A stretch of 64,000 nucleotides of DNA, from contig DFJI01000017.1 of the NCBI GenBank assembly GCA_002372235.1, positions 1,899 through 65,898 of the forward strand, given 5' to 3'. The position numbers were made by a program, and so were the translations under genes. This stretch comes from Prevotella sp. UBA3675 (GTDB lineage Bacteria > Bacteroidota > Bacteroidia > Bacteroidales > Bacteroidaceae). The notes under the pieces were generated by a model, which was given only the letters and a program-made list of their open reading frames with translations, was not told the origin of the DNA and did not search any database. This document shows, in pieces, positions 8,800 through 17,868 of this stretch (position 1 is its first letter; each line of letters starts with the position of its first letter).

Positions 8800-8830
8800 T
8801 TTGCGCTTCTCCCGTTTTTTCGTACTTTTG
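8800..8830 (+). promoter_or_regulatory. Promoter of menB
   Basis: TTTG at 8800-8803 and TACTTTTG at 8823-8830 with a 19-base spacer match the Bacteroidota consensus, 28 bases before the menB ATG. Confidence 0.6.
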
Positions 8831-8858
8831 CAAAAGAATAACCAAACGACATAACACT

Positions 8859-9716
8859 ATGACAAAAAGAGAGTGGCAAGAAATCACGAAATATGAAGAG
8901 ATTCTTTTCGAGAAGTATCATGGTATTGCAAAAATCACAATCAACCGACCGCAATACCGCAACGCCTTTACGCCAAAGACGACACTGGAACTGAGCCAGG
9001 CATTTGCACAGTGCCGTGAGATGCAGGACATCAGAGTGGTCATTCTCACGGGAGCCAACTCGCCTGTGCCAGAGGGCAAGCGACTGGAGGACGTGAAGCA
9101 TGCTTTCTGCTCGGGCGGCGACATGCACGTGAAGGGGCGCGGCGGCTACGTTGACGGCGAGGGTGTGCCCCGTCTGAGTGTGCTCGACGTGCAGATGCAG
9201 ATTCGTCGTCTGCCCAAACCCGTGATTGCAATGGTGAACGGCTATGCCATCGGAGGCGGTCACGTGCTGCACTTGGTGTGCGACCTGACCATCGCTTCGG
9301 AGAACGCCATTTTCGGACAGACGGGGCCGAAAGTGGGCTCGTTTGATGCAGGCTTCGGCAGCAGCTATCTGGCACGCATCGTGGGACAGAAGAAGGCACG
9401 CGAGATTTGGTTCCTATGCCGACAGTACTCCGCACAGGAGGCTGAGCAGATGGGCATGGTGAACAAGGTGGTGCCACTGGCAAGATTAGAAGACGAGTGT
9501 GTGGAATGGGCAGAGACGATGATGGAACGCTCGCCACTGGCCCTGCGCATGATCAAGGCCGGACTGAATGCCGAACTCGACGGACAGGCCGGCATACAGC
9601 AACTGGCAGGCGATGCCACGATGCTCTACTACTTCTTAGACGAGGCGCAAGAGGGCGGCAAGGCTTTCCTCGAAAAGCGCAAGCCCAACTTCGACCAATA
9701 CCCGAAGATTCCTTAA
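8859..9716 (+). CDS. menB: 1,4-dihydroxy-2-naphthoyl-CoA synthase
   Basis: Crotonase-fold enzyme closing the second ring of menaquinone: o-succinylbenzoyl-CoA to 1,4-dihydroxy-2-naphthoyl-CoA. 285 residues, near the family's usual length. Diagnostic blocks include [25 protein letters not shown] (CoA and oxyanion region), [18 protein letters not shown] and the [12 protein letters not shown] segment. No other men genes are in this window, so it is detached from the rest of the pathway here. Menaquinone is the likely electron acceptor for the Nqr complex encoded at 47-53 kb. The stop codon is followed directly by a tandem repeat array. Confidence 0.93.
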   Translation: MTKREWQEITKYEEILFEKYHGIAKITINRPQYRNAFTPKTTLELSQAFAQCREMQDIRVVILTGANSPVPEGKRLEDVKHAFCSGGDMHVKGRGGYVDGEGVPRLSVLDVQMQIRRLPKPVIAMVNGYAIGGGHVLHLVCDLTIASENAIFGQTGPKVGSFDAGFGSSYLARIVGQKKAREIWFLCRQYSAQEAEQMGMVNKVVPLARLEDECVEWAETMMERSPLALRMIKAGLNAELDGQAGIQQLAGDATMLYYFLDEAQEGGKAFLEKRKPNFDQYPKIP

Positions 9717-9810
9717 TATGCATCGCGTAAACGTCCGATGCGTTTAACGAGCCGTTAGATGCGTTTAACAAGCCGTTAGATGCGTTTAACGAATCGTCCG
9801 ATGCATCTTA
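9717..9810. repeat. 21-base tandem repeat after menB
   Basis: Three consecutive 21-base units starting GATGCGTTTAAC at 9737, 9758 and 9779, with a diverged unit before (9717-9736) and a partial one after (9800-9810). The array begins at the base after the menB stop codon. Units differ at a few positions. There are no spacers, so it is not a CRISPR. Confidence 0.8.
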
Positions 9811-9848
9811 CACATCTATAGGGGAAATATTAATCTCTGTTAATCCCG

Positions 9849-9878
9849 TTGCACTCTGACAAAAAATCACTATCTTTG
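9849..9878 (+). promoter_or_regulatory. Promoter of galE
   Basis: TATCTTTG at 9871-9878 with a weaker TTGC at 9849-9852, 18 bases upstream. The galE ATG is 33 bases downstream of the box. Confidence 0.5.
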
Positions 9879-9910
9879 CAGAAGATTCTATTAAAAACCA
9901 AAAACATAAA

Positions 9911-10951
9911 ATGAAACAAACGATTCTTGTTACGGGTGGCACCGGATTTATCGGAAGCCACACCACTGTAGAGCTACAGGAAGCAGGCTACGAGGTAGTT
10001 ATCATCGACAACCTGTCGAATTCAAATGCTAACGTCGTTGACGGCATCGAGAAGATTACGGGCGTGCGCCCTGCCTTCGAGAAGGTGGACTGCTGCGACA
10101 TGGAGGCACTGGAAGGTGTGTTCAAGAAATACCCGAAGATTGAGGGCATCATTCACTTCGCTGCTTCAAAGGCTGTAGGCGAGAGTGTAGAGAAGCCCCT
10201 GCTCTACTATCGTAACAACCTCACTTCGCTCATCAATCTGTTGGAACTGATGCCGAAGTATAACGTGAAGGGCATCATCTTCTCGTCGAGCTGCACCGTC
10301 TATGGCCAGCCCTCAGAGGAGAATCTGCCTGTGACGGAAAATGCTCCCATCCAGAAAGCGCTGTCGCCCTATGGCAACACTAAGCAGATTAACGAGGAAA
10401 TCATTCAGGACTATATCCACAGCGGTGCTCCCATCAAGAGCATCATCCTGCGCTACTTCAACCCCATCGGCGCACATCCCACGGCACTCATCGGCGAACT
10501 GCCCAACGGCGTGCCTATGAACCTTATCCCCTTCGTCACCCAGACTGCCATCGGCATTCGCCAGCAGCTGAAGATTTTCGGCAATGACTACGGCACCCCC
10601 GACGGCACATGCATACGCGATTATATATATGTGGTGGATCTGGCCAAGGCTCACGTGAAGGCTATGGAGCGCGTACTCGACAAGCCCGAAACCGATGCTG
10701 TAGAAGTGTTCAACATCGGAACAGGAAAAGGACTTTCAACACTGGAAGTGGTTGAAGGCTTCGAGAAAGCTACGGGCGTGAAAGTGAACTGGACCTACGC
10801 ACCACGTCGCGAAGGCGACATTGAGAAGGTGTGGGGCAATGTGGATAAAGCCAACAAGGTGCTCGGCTGGAAAGCCGACACGCCCACCGAGGAAGTTCTG
10901 AAGTCGGCCTGGCGCTGGCAGGTAAAGCTGCGCGAGGACGGCATTCAATAA
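9911..10951 (+). CDS. galE: UDP-glucose 4-epimerase
   Basis: Extended short-chain dehydrogenase interconverting UDP-glucose and UDP-galactose (or their N-acetyl forms), 346 residues. The NAD-binding GGTGFIGSH motif is at residues 9-17, the active-site serine region at FSSSCTVYGQ and the YxxxK motif at SPYGNTK. The C-terminal substrate-binding block GTGKGLSTLEVV is present. It has its own promoter and a strong terminator, so it appears monocistronic. Substrate range cannot be separated from UDP-GlcNAc epimerase by eye. Confidence 0.9.
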   Translation: MKQTILVTGGTGFIGSHTTVELQEAGYEVVIIDNLSNSNANVVDGIEKITGVRPAFEKVDCCDMEALEGVFKKYPKIEGIIHFAASKAVGESVEKPLLYYRNNLTSLINLLELMPKYNVKGIIFSSSCTVYGQPSEENLPVTENAPIQKALSPYGNTKQINEEIIQDYIHSGAPIKSIILRYFNPIGAHPTALIGELPNGVPMNLIPFVTQTAIGIRQQLKIFGNDYGTPDGTCIRDYIYVVDLAKAHVKAMERVLDKPETDAVEVFNIGTGKGLSTLEVVEGFEKATGVKVNWTYAPRREGDIEKVWGNVDKANKVLGWKADTPTEEVLKSAWRWQVKLREDGIQ

Positions 10952-11001
10952 AGAGGTACAGCCTGAAAAGACTGTATATTTAATTTTGTGTTTGTGTTGT
11001 T

Positions 11002-11036
11002 TCAGCGTCCGATGTGAATCGGGCGCTGATTTTTTT
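11002..11036 (+). terminator. Rho-independent terminator of galE
   Basis: A 12-base-pair stem (11002-11013 with 11018-11029, one G-T wobble), a GTGA loop and seven T residues form a canonical terminator 50 bases after galE. Confidence 0.85.
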
Positions 11037-11140
11037 GCCCTATTTCAAGAAAAGCATAACGATGCTCTAAGTTTTTTAGCAAAACAGTCGGCTGTCTCAA
11101 AAAGTTTGATTAACTTTGCAACGCAAACAATCACTGCAAG

Positions 11141-11749
11141 ATGAAACTCATCATCATGACCAAATCCACGTTTTTCGTGGAAGAAGACAAGATTCTGACC
11201 ACCCTCTTCGAAGAAGGGATGGAGAATCTGCACCTATATAAGCCGGGGGCTGAACCCATCTATTCAGAACGGCTACTCTCCTTACTCTCTGAAGAATATT
11301 ATAAGCATATCACCGTACACGACCATTTCTACCTGCGCGATGAATACAAATTGCGCGGCATACACCTGAATAATGCCAACGACCCACTGCCCAACGGATA
11401 TCGGGGCGACGTGAGCCGCACCTGCCACTCCATTGACGAGCTGTATCAGGCCAAGCGGCAATCAAGATATGTGTTTCTGAAGACTATCTTCGACAGCCAA
11501 AGCAATCCCGAGGACAAACAGACGTTCACGCTGGAACAGCTGAAAGAGGGAGCTCGCCGAGGACTGATAGACAAGAAGGTCTATGCGATGGGAGGCATCA
11601 ACTTGGATAACATCCGGCTCTGTCGTGACTTAGGATTCGGGGGCGTAGTAGTGTGCGGCGACCTGTGGAATCGATTCAACATTCACCACGAGGCCGACTA
11701 TAAAGACCTGATTGTTCATTTCCAGAAACTGAGCAAAGCTGTCGATTAA
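11141..11749 (+). CDS. ThiE-like thiamine phosphate synthase family protein
   Basis: 202-residue protein resembling the TIM barrel of thiamine phosphate synthase/TenI, which joins the pyrimidine and thiazole moieties of thiamine. The phosphate-binding segment MGGINLDNI (near 150-158) and VVVCGDLWN are recognisable, and HLYKPG occupies the first-strand substrate region. Several residues expected of a true ThiE (the pyrimidine-diphosphate-binding motifs) are not clear, and no other thi genes or TPP riboswitch are nearby. It may be a TenI-like paralogue. A TAACTTTG box at 11111-11118 precedes it; PRPP synthetase follows after 45 bases. Confidence 0.68.
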   Translation: MKLIIMTKSTFFVEEDKILTTLFEEGMENLHLYKPGAEPIYSERLLSLLSEEYYKHITVHDHFYLRDEYKLRGIHLNNANDPLPNGYRGDVSRTCHSIDELYQAKRQSRYVFLKTIFDSQSNPEDKQTFTLEQLKEGARRGLIDKKVYAMGGINLDNIRLCRDLGFGGVVVCGDLWNRFNIHHEADYKDLIVHFQKLSKAVD

Positions 11750-11794
11750 AGACAAAAAAAAGAAAAAAATCATTCGTATAACAAAAAAATAGTG

Positions 11795-12733
11795 ATGAGT
11801 ACACAAAACTCTTACATGATTTTCTCTGGCACAGCCACGAGATACCTGGCAGAAAGAATCTGCCAAAGCATGGGTTGTCCGCTTGGCAAAATGCTGATGA
11901 CGAAATTCTCTGACGGAGAGTTTGCCGTGAGCTATGAAGAGTCTATTCGCGGACGCGACATCTTCCTCGTGCAGAGCACCTTTCCTAACAGCGACAACCT
12001 GATGGAACTGCTGCTCATGATTGATGCAGCCAAACGTGCATCGGCCCGCACCATCAATGCCGTGATTCCCTACTTCGGATGGGCTCGACAGGACAGGAAA
12101 GACAAGCCCCGCGTGAGCATCGGTGCCAAGCTCGTAGCCGATCTGCTGAGCGTAGCGGGCGTGAACCGCGTAATCACGATGGACTTGCATGCCGATCAGA
12201 TTCAGGGATTCTTCAATGTACCCGTCGATCATCTCTATGCCTCAGGTGTTATCCTGCCCTATCTACAGAGCCTGAAGCTCGACAATCTGGTGATTGCATC
12301 GCCCGACGTAGGCGGTTCGAAGCGTGCCAACACCTATGCCAAGTATCTGGGTTGTCCGCTCGTGCTATGCAACAAGACACGTGCCCGTGCCAACGTGGTG
12401 GCATCGATGCAGATTATCGGTGAGGTGGAAGGAAAGAACGTGGTGATCATCGACGACATGGTGGACACAGCCGGCACCATCACCAAGGCTGCCGACCTGA
12501 TGATGGCTTCGGGCGCAAAGAGCGTTCGCGCCTGCGCTTCTCACTGTGTGATGAGCGGTCCGGCCAGCGACCGCGTGCAGGAATCGGCCCTCGAAGAGAT
12601 TGTGTTCACTGATTCTATTCCCTACACCCAACGATGCGCCAAAGTGAAGCAGCTCTCTGTGGCCGACATGTTTGCAGAGACCATTCGCCGCGTCATCGAG
12701 AACGAGAGCATCAGCGACCAATACATCGTGTAA
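11795..12733 (+). CDS. prs: Ribose-phosphate pyrophosphokinase
   Basis: Cytosolic PRPP synthetase: ribose 5-phosphate plus ATP to PRPP, feeding purine, pyrimidine, histidine and NAD synthesis. 312 residues, the usual length. Seen are the ATP-binding YFGWARQDRK block (93-102), the metal-binding MDLHADQIQGFF (129-140) and the PRPP loop VVIIDDMVDTAGT (about 216-228). I use the ATG at 11795; a GTG lies directly before it at 11792. Confidence 0.95.
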   Translation: MSTQNSYMIFSGTATRYLAERICQSMGCPLGKMLMTKFSDGEFAVSYEESIRGRDIFLVQSTFPNSDNLMELLLMIDAAKRASARTINAVIPYFGWARQDRKDKPRVSIGAKLVADLLSVAGVNRVITMDLHADQIQGFFNVPVDHLYASGVILPYLQSLKLDNLVIASPDVGGSKRANTYAKYLGCPLVLCNKTRARANVVASMQIIGEVEGKNVVIIDDMVDTAGTITKAADLMMASGAKSVRACASHCVMSGPASDRVQESALEEIVFTDSIPYTQRCAKVKQLSVADMFAETIRRVIENESISDQYIV

Positions 12734-12773
12734 GCAAAGCCAAACACTACACTTTACTTAATCATGATTCGTT

Positions 12774-13871
12774 ATGAAGACAAGACACATGATAGCCATT
12801 GCGGCCACAGCCATTGCCTTCACCGCCTGTCAGCAAAACAGCTATAAGATTACGGGAACGGTGGAAGGACTTGATGAAGGCGACACGCTTTTCATCACAA
12901 GCGACCTGAACACAGGCATCCCGTCGGACACCATTATCATAAAGGATGGAGGGTTCACCAAAAAAGGAACTGCTGATTCGGCTTCGCTCACACTCATCTA
13001 TGCTCCGAACAATCCTGAGACCAGTGCCATGTTCTTTACCGAACCCGGCAACATCACGATTCATCTGGGCGAGTCGGCCACAGTCACAGCCATTGGCGGC
13101 ACTAAAGCCAACGAAGGCTTGAATGAGCTGAACACGCTGGCCAGAGAATATGGCAATAAGATGCAGGAATTGGCCGCCAACTATTTTGACCCTTCCATCA
13201 GCGAAGAGAGCAAACTGGAGACCATGAAGCAGGAAAGTGACTTGCAGGAAGAACTGAACAGCAAGGTTGCCGCTCTGGCTGAGAAGAACATCGACAATGA
13301 ACTGGGCTACTTCATCGTGACCGGCATAAGCGACGATAACATCTTCACACCAGAGAAACGTCGCGAACTGATTGAGAAGATGCCAGCCAACTATCGTGAG
13401 CGCCAAGCCGTAAAGAACATACTGAAGATGATGGAAACCATTGCGCAAATTGCTGAAGGCCAAACGATTCCAGACTTCACGATGCCCACACCGGAGAATA
13501 GCGATCTCAGCGTGATGAGCGAAGTGAAAAGAAATAAGCTGACGATTCTTGATTTCTGGGCTTCATGGTGCGGTCCCTGCCGCAACGAAATGCCATTCAT
13601 GGTGGAACTCTACAAGAAGTATCACGAAAAAGGACTGGGCATCGTCGGCATTTCCCTCGACGAATCAAAAGAGTCTTGGGTGAATGCGATTAAAGAGCTG
13701 GGCATTCTCTGGCCGCAAATGAGCGATCTGGGAGGCTGGCAATCAGAAGGCGCCCGTTTGTTCCAAGTGAACTCAATTCCCTTCATCGTGGTGGTTGACC
13801 AGCAAGGAAAGATCCTGAAAAAAGGACTGCGCGGCAACGACCTCGAAGAATTTATTGAGGAACAGCTGTAA
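12774..13871 (+). CDS. TlpA-like thioredoxin-fold lipoprotein with DUF4369-type N-terminus
   Basis: 365-residue predicted envelope protein. A lipobox-like FTAC (Cys19) follows a short hydrophobic signal. Residues 25-125 look like the beta-rich DUF4369-type domain common in Bacteroidota thioredoxin proteins, a helical linker runs about 125-225, and a TlpA/AhpC-type thioredoxin domain follows with the redox motif W265-C266-G-P-C269. The cis-proline segment NSIPFIVVVDQ is present. Such proteins reduce or isomerise disulfides of exported proteins; the partner here is unknown. A bidirectional terminator separates it from convergent panD. Confidence 0.85.
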   Translation: MKTRHMIAIAATAIAFTACQQNSYKITGTVEGLDEGDTLFITSDLNTGIPSDTIIIKDGGFTKKGTADSASLTLIYAPNNPETSAMFFTEPGNITIHLGESATVTAIGGTKANEGLNELNTLAREYGNKMQELAANYFDPSISEESKLETMKQESDLQEELNSKVAALAEKNIDNELGYFIVTGISDDNIFTPEKRRELIEKMPANYRERQAVKNILKMMETIAQIAEGQTIPDFTMPTPENSDLSVMSEVKRNKLTILDFWASWCGPCRNEMPFMVELYKKYHEKGLGIVGISLDESKESWVNAIKELGILWPQMSDLGGWQSEGARLFQVNSIPFIVVVDQQGKILKKGLRGNDLEEFIEEQL

Positions 13872-13872
13872 C

Positions 13873-13920
13873 ATAAAAAGAGCCCGACTTCTTGTTATTG
13901 AGAAGTCGGGCTCTTTTTAT
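13873..13920. terminator. Bidirectional terminator, TlpA-like gene / panD
   Basis: A perfect 20-base-pair stem (13873-13892 with 13901-13920) with an 8-base loop, flanked by A and T runs, lies between two convergent genes and should terminate in both directions. Confidence 0.9.
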
Positions 13921-13943
13921 GTATTCTATTTCATCAGGAAGCT

Positions 13944-14288
13944 TCACACAGGATGATTGTCCTTTGGGAAGACAACGGTGGGCTTAAAGTTCTTAGCCTC
14001 ATTGAAATCCATGAGGGCATAGGAGATGATAATAATCGTGTCACCCACTTGCACTTTACGGGCAGCTGCTCCATTCAGGCACACACAGCCCGAACCGCGC
14101 TCTCCCTTGATGATATAAGTCTCAAAACGCTCTCCGTTGTTATTGTCAACAATCTGCACCTTCTCACCGGCAATCATGTTGGCCGCGTCCATCAAATCCT
14201 CATCAATCGTAATACTGCCCATGTAGTTCAGGTTGGCCTCAGTCACCTGTACGCAATGCAGCTTTGACTTCAATACTTCAATCATCAT
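13944..14288 (-). CDS. panD: Aspartate 1-decarboxylase
   Basis: Pyruvoyl enzyme converting aspartate to beta-alanine for pantothenate. 114 residues. The self-cleavage site G24-S25 is in YMGSITIDE; the new N-terminal serine becomes the pyruvoyl group. [30 protein letters not shown] and the C-terminal PTVVFPKDN blocks are typical. Its ATG overlaps the TGA of panC (ATGA, 14285-14288), so the two pantothenate genes are coupled. A second ATG lies one codon in. Confidence 0.95.
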   Translation of the reverse strand: MMIEVLKSKLHCVQVTEANLNYMGSITIDEDLMDAANMIAGEKVQIVDNNNGERFETYIIKGERGSGCVCLNGAAARKVQVGDTIIIISYALMDFNEAKNFKPTVVFPKDNHPV

Positions 14289-15145
14289 ACGGTTTCTTCC
14301 TTGTATTTGATATGGTCAATAAGACGAATAGGTGTCTTTCCACAATACACAGTGATGCACCCCACTACGTAAGACGAATCATTCCACTCTGCCACGTCTT
14401 GCAACGTGTTTCCATCAACAATGGCGAAATATTCCACTTTGAGTCCCTCTACTGCATTGATTGAATCGACCACGAACTGATGGGTCTCTTTCAGCGAATG
14501 CTTCTTGGCATATTCAGTACTTTCCTTGAGCACCTTATAGATATGGGGAGCAATAGCACGTTCATCCTTTGAAAGCAGGGTGTTGCGGCTGGAACGGGCC
14601 AACCCGTCGGCATCACGAATGATCGGACACTCCACAATCTGCACAGGCAACTGCAAGTGGCGCACCATAGCCTTGATGACAGCTATTTGTTGCCAGTCCT
14701 TCTCACCGAAATAAGATTTGTCAGGACGGACAATATAAAAAAGGCGACTCACCACCTGACACACTCCATTGAAGTGGCCTGGACGATGGGCACCTTCCAT
14801 CACAGTCGAAACTGGGGGATATTCAAAATGGCGATTATCGGGCGTAGGATACATTTCTTCTACCTCAGGAGCAAACACGTAATCAGCCTTACAAGCCTCC
14901 AGCAACTTGCAGTCAGCATCTAAATCGCGCGGATAGTTTTTTAAGTCGTTCTTATCGTTGAACTGATTGGGATTGACAAACACCGAAACAACGGTGACAT
15001 CATTCTCCTCAACACTACGCCTCACTAACGAAGCGTGACCCTCATGCAATGCTCCCATCGTGGGAACAAATCCTATTTTCTTTCCAGCCTTCCGATCCTC
15101 GAACAATGCGTTTTGGAGGTCAACAATCTTATAAAATACTTTCAT
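14285..15145 (-). CDS. panC: Pantothenate synthetase
   Basis: ATP-dependent condensation of pantoate with beta-alanine, 286 residues. Nucleotidyl-transferase signature [13 protein letters not shown] with H34-E-G-H37, plus FGEKDWQQ and SRNTLLS (KMSKS equivalent). I start at [10 protein letters not shown] because the 36 upstream in-frame codons are A/T-rich, hydrophobic and absent from the family. It forms an operon with panD; panB is not in this window. It is divergent from the starch-synthase-like gene across about 185 bases. Confidence 0.94.
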   Translation of the reverse strand: MKVFYKIVDLQNALFEDRKAGKKIGFVPTMGALHEGHASLVRRSVEENDVTVVSVFVNPNQFNDKNDLKNYPRDLDADCKLLEACKADYVFAPEVEEMYPTPDNRHFEYPPVSTVMEGAHRPGHFNGVCQVVSRLFYIVRPDKSYFGEKDWQQIAVIKAMVRHLQLPVQIVECPIIRDADGLARSSRNTLLSKDERAIAPHIYKVLKESTEYAKKHSLKETHQFVVDSINAVEGLKVEYFAIVDGNTLQDVAEWNDSSYVVGCITVYCGKTPIRLIDHIKYKEETV

Positions 15146-15301
15146 TACTTTCTCTTTTTTCAAATTGCCTCTTTTTGCTAAGGCGCTGCAAAATAACAAC
15201 ATTTTTATCAAATATGGAAAAAAAAAACTAAAAATAAGCCTATAAAATGTCACTTTTCCCTAAAAACAGCCCTATTCTTCGCTTTTACAGAGATTTTTTC
15301 T

Positions 15302-15309
15302 TACCTTTG
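15302..15309 (+). promoter_or_regulatory. -7 box before the starch-synthase-like gene
   Basis: TACCTTTG matches TAnnTTTG, 20 bases before the ATG; no clear -33 TTTG is seen. Confidence 0.4.
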
Positions 15310-15329
15310 CATGGGTAAAAGAAAAAGAA

Positions 15330-16142
15330 ATGGCTAAAAAGAAAATTCTGTTCATTAATCAAGAAATTGCTCCTTATGTACCTGACAGTAACATGTCACT
15401 TATGGGGCAAGCACTGCCACAAGTTATGCAGGAGAGAGGTCACGAAATCCGTACCTTCATGCCAAAATGGGGCAACATTAACGAACGAAGAGGACAACTG
15501 CATGAAGTGCAGCGCCTTTCAGGAATGAATCTCATCATCAACGATACCGACCATCCCTTGATTATCAAGGTGGCCAGCATCCAGTCGGCACGCATCCAAA
15601 TTTATTTCATTGACAATGATGACTATTTCAGCAAGCGCCAGATGGCGAGCGATGAGACCGGTGAGGACTATCCTGATAATGGCGAACGAGCTATTTTCTT
15701 TGCCCGTGGCGTGCTGGAGACGGTGAAGAAGCTGCGCTGGGTTCCCGACATCATTCACTGTCAGGGATGGATGAGCGCAGTTGTTCCTCTCTACATTAAG
15801 ACAGCCTATCATGACGAGCCTTCTTTTGCCAACACAAAAGTGGTGACTTCCCTTTTCACAAAATCGCTGAAGAAAGACTTGGGACCGAACTTCAAGAACT
15901 GTCTGGAGTTCCGCGACACTAAAGCCGACCTGTTAGCAACCTACAATGACAACTTCGATTTCGAAGAACTGGGCAAGCTGGCCATCGACTATAGTGACGG
16001 TATCATTAAGGCCGACAAGTCCGTCAACAAGAGTTTGCTGAAACACGCCACATCAAAGAAAATTCCCATTCTCGACTATCACGAAGACTTTGCCGATGCT
16101 TACGAGGCATTCTATGATCAAATCTGTCCGGATGAAGAATAA
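15330..16142 (+). CDS. Starch/glycogen synthase-like protein, N-terminal GT5 domain only
   Basis: 270-residue protein resembling the N-terminal Rossmann half of family 5 glycosyltransferases: KKILFINQEIAPYVPDS at the start and DIIHCQGWMSAVVPLYIK in the middle mirror the glycogen-synthase ADP-glucose-side blocks. Full enzymes have about 480 residues; the C-terminal GT-B domain that binds the sugar nucleotide is entirely absent, and the typical KTGGL motif near the start is replaced. It therefore may not be a working synthase. It is followed after 34 bases by a DUF4270 lipoprotein on the same strand and is divergent from panC. Function unknown. Confidence 0.72.
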   Translation: MAKKKILFINQEIAPYVPDSNMSLMGQALPQVMQERGHEIRTFMPKWGNINERRGQLHEVQRLSGMNLIINDTDHPLIIKVASIQSARIQIYFIDNDDYFSKRQMASDETGEDYPDNGERAIFFARGVLETVKKLRWVPDIIHCQGWMSAVVPLYIKTAYHDEPSFANTKVVTSLFTKSLKKDLGPNFKNCLEFRDTKADLLATYNDNFDFEELGKLAIDYSDGIIKADKSVNKSLLKHATSKKIPILDYHEDFADAYEAFYDQICPDEE

Positions 16143-16176
16143 ACACTTTCAAGTTTTTAAGGATAATTCAAGAAAA

Positions 16177-17682
16177 ATGAGTTATATAAAGTACATGGCT
16201 GGGGTCGTATTTGCGGCAATAGCCATTTCTTCTTGTGATGAAGACCCTATGTCTGTAGGTAGAACGCTCACAAACGAGAGCGACACCTTGAACCTCAATA
16301 AGAGCACTTACTTTGCTACCAGCCAAACCGTATTAGCCACTTCTGTGCTCACCGACCCTCAAGACTTTTTCTTCGGACGAGTGAACGACCCACAGACCAA
16401 TACCATCGTGACCAGTGACTTCACTTCGCAGTTCTATGTGCTACCAAGTCTGAATATTTCGCCAGAAAGTGACTTTGTGCACAAGGAAGACGGCAAAATC
16501 ATTGCCGACTCATGCGACATCATCATCTATACGAAGGCTCCTGCCAACACGTTAGACAATCTGACTGCCATGCAAATGCGAATCCGTGAGTTGCAGTCCC
16601 CTATCCCATCTAAACGATACTATTCAGACTTTGATCCTGAGAGCTATGTGAGAAAGGATAATAATGCCATCGACTTCACGCATACATTCACTTACACCAA
16701 CCTGCGTGATGCCGAAGACGATCGTTCAAAGTCGGACTATCTCAACAATATTCGTATTGTGCTGAACAAGCCTTACACAGGAAGAGATGGCGTAACTTAC
16801 AAGAACTACGGAACCTATATCCTGCGTCAGTATATGGAGCACAAGGAGCGTTTCCGCAATTCGAGCGTATTTGCCCGAGACGTATGCCCGGGATTCCTAT
16901 TCGAAATCACAGACGGACTTGGCTTCTATGCTGCTATGAGCAACATAGGCTTGCGTGTGTTCTACACACTGAAGCACGATAAAGAATTCCAAACTTCGGA
17001 AGTGTTTGCCGGTACTGAGGAGGTGGTGCAGACTGTTAGAGTGACAAACGACAAGACAGCCCTCGCCAAGCTGGCTGCTGAGACTGATCATACGTATCTG
17101 AAGACCCCTGCCGGCCTGTTCACTGAGGTAACACTGCCAGTAGAGAACATCTGGAAAGGCCATGATAAAGACTCATTGCTTGCTGCCAAGATTGTCTTTC
17201 AGCGCTTGAACAACACCAACGTGAGCGAACGTGACCTTGGTACACCAACCGCTCTGCTGATGGTAATGAAGGATAGTCTGAACGCCTTTTTCGAACGACG
17301 CATGGTGCCCAACAGCCAGACTTCCTTCTACACTTCCTTCACCTCAACAAGCAATATTTACAATTTTGTCAACATATCCACCCTCATCCGGAAGATGTGG
17401 GCCAATCGCAATGAAGCCATCAAAAAGATTCAGGCCGAACACAAAGACTGGACTTTAGAGCAGGCTACCAACGAATGGACCAATCAGAAAGATGCAAATG
17501 GCAATCTGGTGAATCAGAACTGGAACAAAGTGTTGCTGGTGCCTATCAGCTATGAGATGAGTTCGACAAGCACTACGCCAACCCGAGTTGGCCACGACAT
17601 GTCACTCACCAGCACACGTCTGGTGGGCGGAAAGAATCACCCGATTTCCATTGAAGTAGTCTATGGACGATTCACCCAATAA
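16177..17682 (+). CDS. DUF4270-type lipoprotein
   Basis: 501-residue predicted lipoprotein, outer-membrane or surface located. After a hydrophobic signal (GVVFAAIAISS) comes a lipobox cysteine in ISSCDEDP, the acidic run after Cys being typical of surface export in Bacteroidota. The body is beta-rich and shows features I associate with the DUF4270 family (SVGRTL near the Cys; ADSCDIIIYT; a long C-terminal beta region ending GGKNHPISIEVVYGRF). I begin at MSYIKYMAG; an ATG 42 bases upstream would put charged residues before the signal. Function unknown. The 3' end is the first unit of a 25-base tandem repeat. Confidence 0.75.
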   Translation: MSYIKYMAGVVFAAIAISSCDEDPMSVGRTLTNESDTLNLNKSTYFATSQTVLATSVLTDPQDFFFGRVNDPQTNTIVTSDFTSQFYVLPSLNISPESDFVHKEDGKIIADSCDIIIYTKAPANTLDNLTAMQMRIRELQSPIPSKRYYSDFDPESYVRKDNNAIDFTHTFTYTNLRDAEDDRSKSDYLNNIRIVLNKPYTGRDGVTYKNYGTYILRQYMEHKERFRNSSVFARDVCPGFLFEITDGLGFYAAMSNIGLRVFYTLKHDKEFQTSEVFAGTEEVVQTVRVTNDKTALAKLAAETDHTYLKTPAGLFTEVTLPVENIWKGHDKDSLLAAKIVFQRLNNTNVSERDLGTPTALLMVMKDSLNAFFERRMVPNSQTSFYTSFTSTSNIYNFVNISTLIRKMWANRNEAIKKIQAEHKDWTLEQATNEWTNQKDANGNLVNQNWNKVLLVPISYEMSSTSTTPTRVGHDMSLTSTRLVGGKNHPISIEVVYGRFTQ

Positions 17683-17736
17683 GGACTATGGACGATTCAC
17701 CCAATAAGAACAATGGACGATTCACCCAATAAGAAC
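17662..17736. repeat. 25-base tandem repeat covering the DUF4270 gene end
   Basis: Three units of 25 bases (17662-17686, 17687-17711, 17712-17736) share the core ATGGACGATTCACCCAATAA. The first unit contains the last codons and stop of the DUF4270 gene; the others are non-coding copies of it. A fourth unit is cut off after AATGG, where a small ORF begins. Confidence 0.85.
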
Positions 17737-17737
17737 A

Positions 17738-17866
17738 ATGGCTGACGGATATTTAGAGAAACGCCAACAGGACTATGAGGCACGAAAGGCCGAATATCTG
17801 CGGAAGAAAAAGCACTTGCCAAAAGTGAGCAGAAAAATAGAGCGCCCCGAAGACGAAGCGCTATAG
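17738..17866 (+). CDS. Small basic protein, 42 residues
   Basis: A short ORF: ATG at 17738, TAG at 17864. It reads MADGYLEKRQQDYEARKAEY and continues with a lysine-rich stretch (LRKKKHLPKV) to a C-terminus PEDEAL. It is highly charged, probably helical, with no signal peptide. I recall small Bacteroidota proteins beginning MADxYLE with this pattern, which supports reality, but I cannot verify this here. It starts at the end of the 25-base repeat array, 56 bases after the DUF4270 stop, and could be co-transcribed. Function unknown. Confidence 0.6.
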   Translation: MADGYLEKRQQDYEARKAEYLRKKKHLPKVSRKIERPEDEAL

Positions 17867-17868
17867 TC

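Noticed and set aside
9717..9810. Possible CRISPR array
   Set aside because: Units are contiguous with no spacers and no cas genes are present; the same applies to 44448-44640.
11041..11140. TPP riboswitch before the ThiE-like gene
   Set aside because: The THI-box sequence elements are absent and the spacer is too short after the galE terminator.
16090..16176. Longer start for the DUF4270 gene
   Set aside because: It would overlap the upstream gene and place 29 mostly polar residues before a clear lipoprotein signal.
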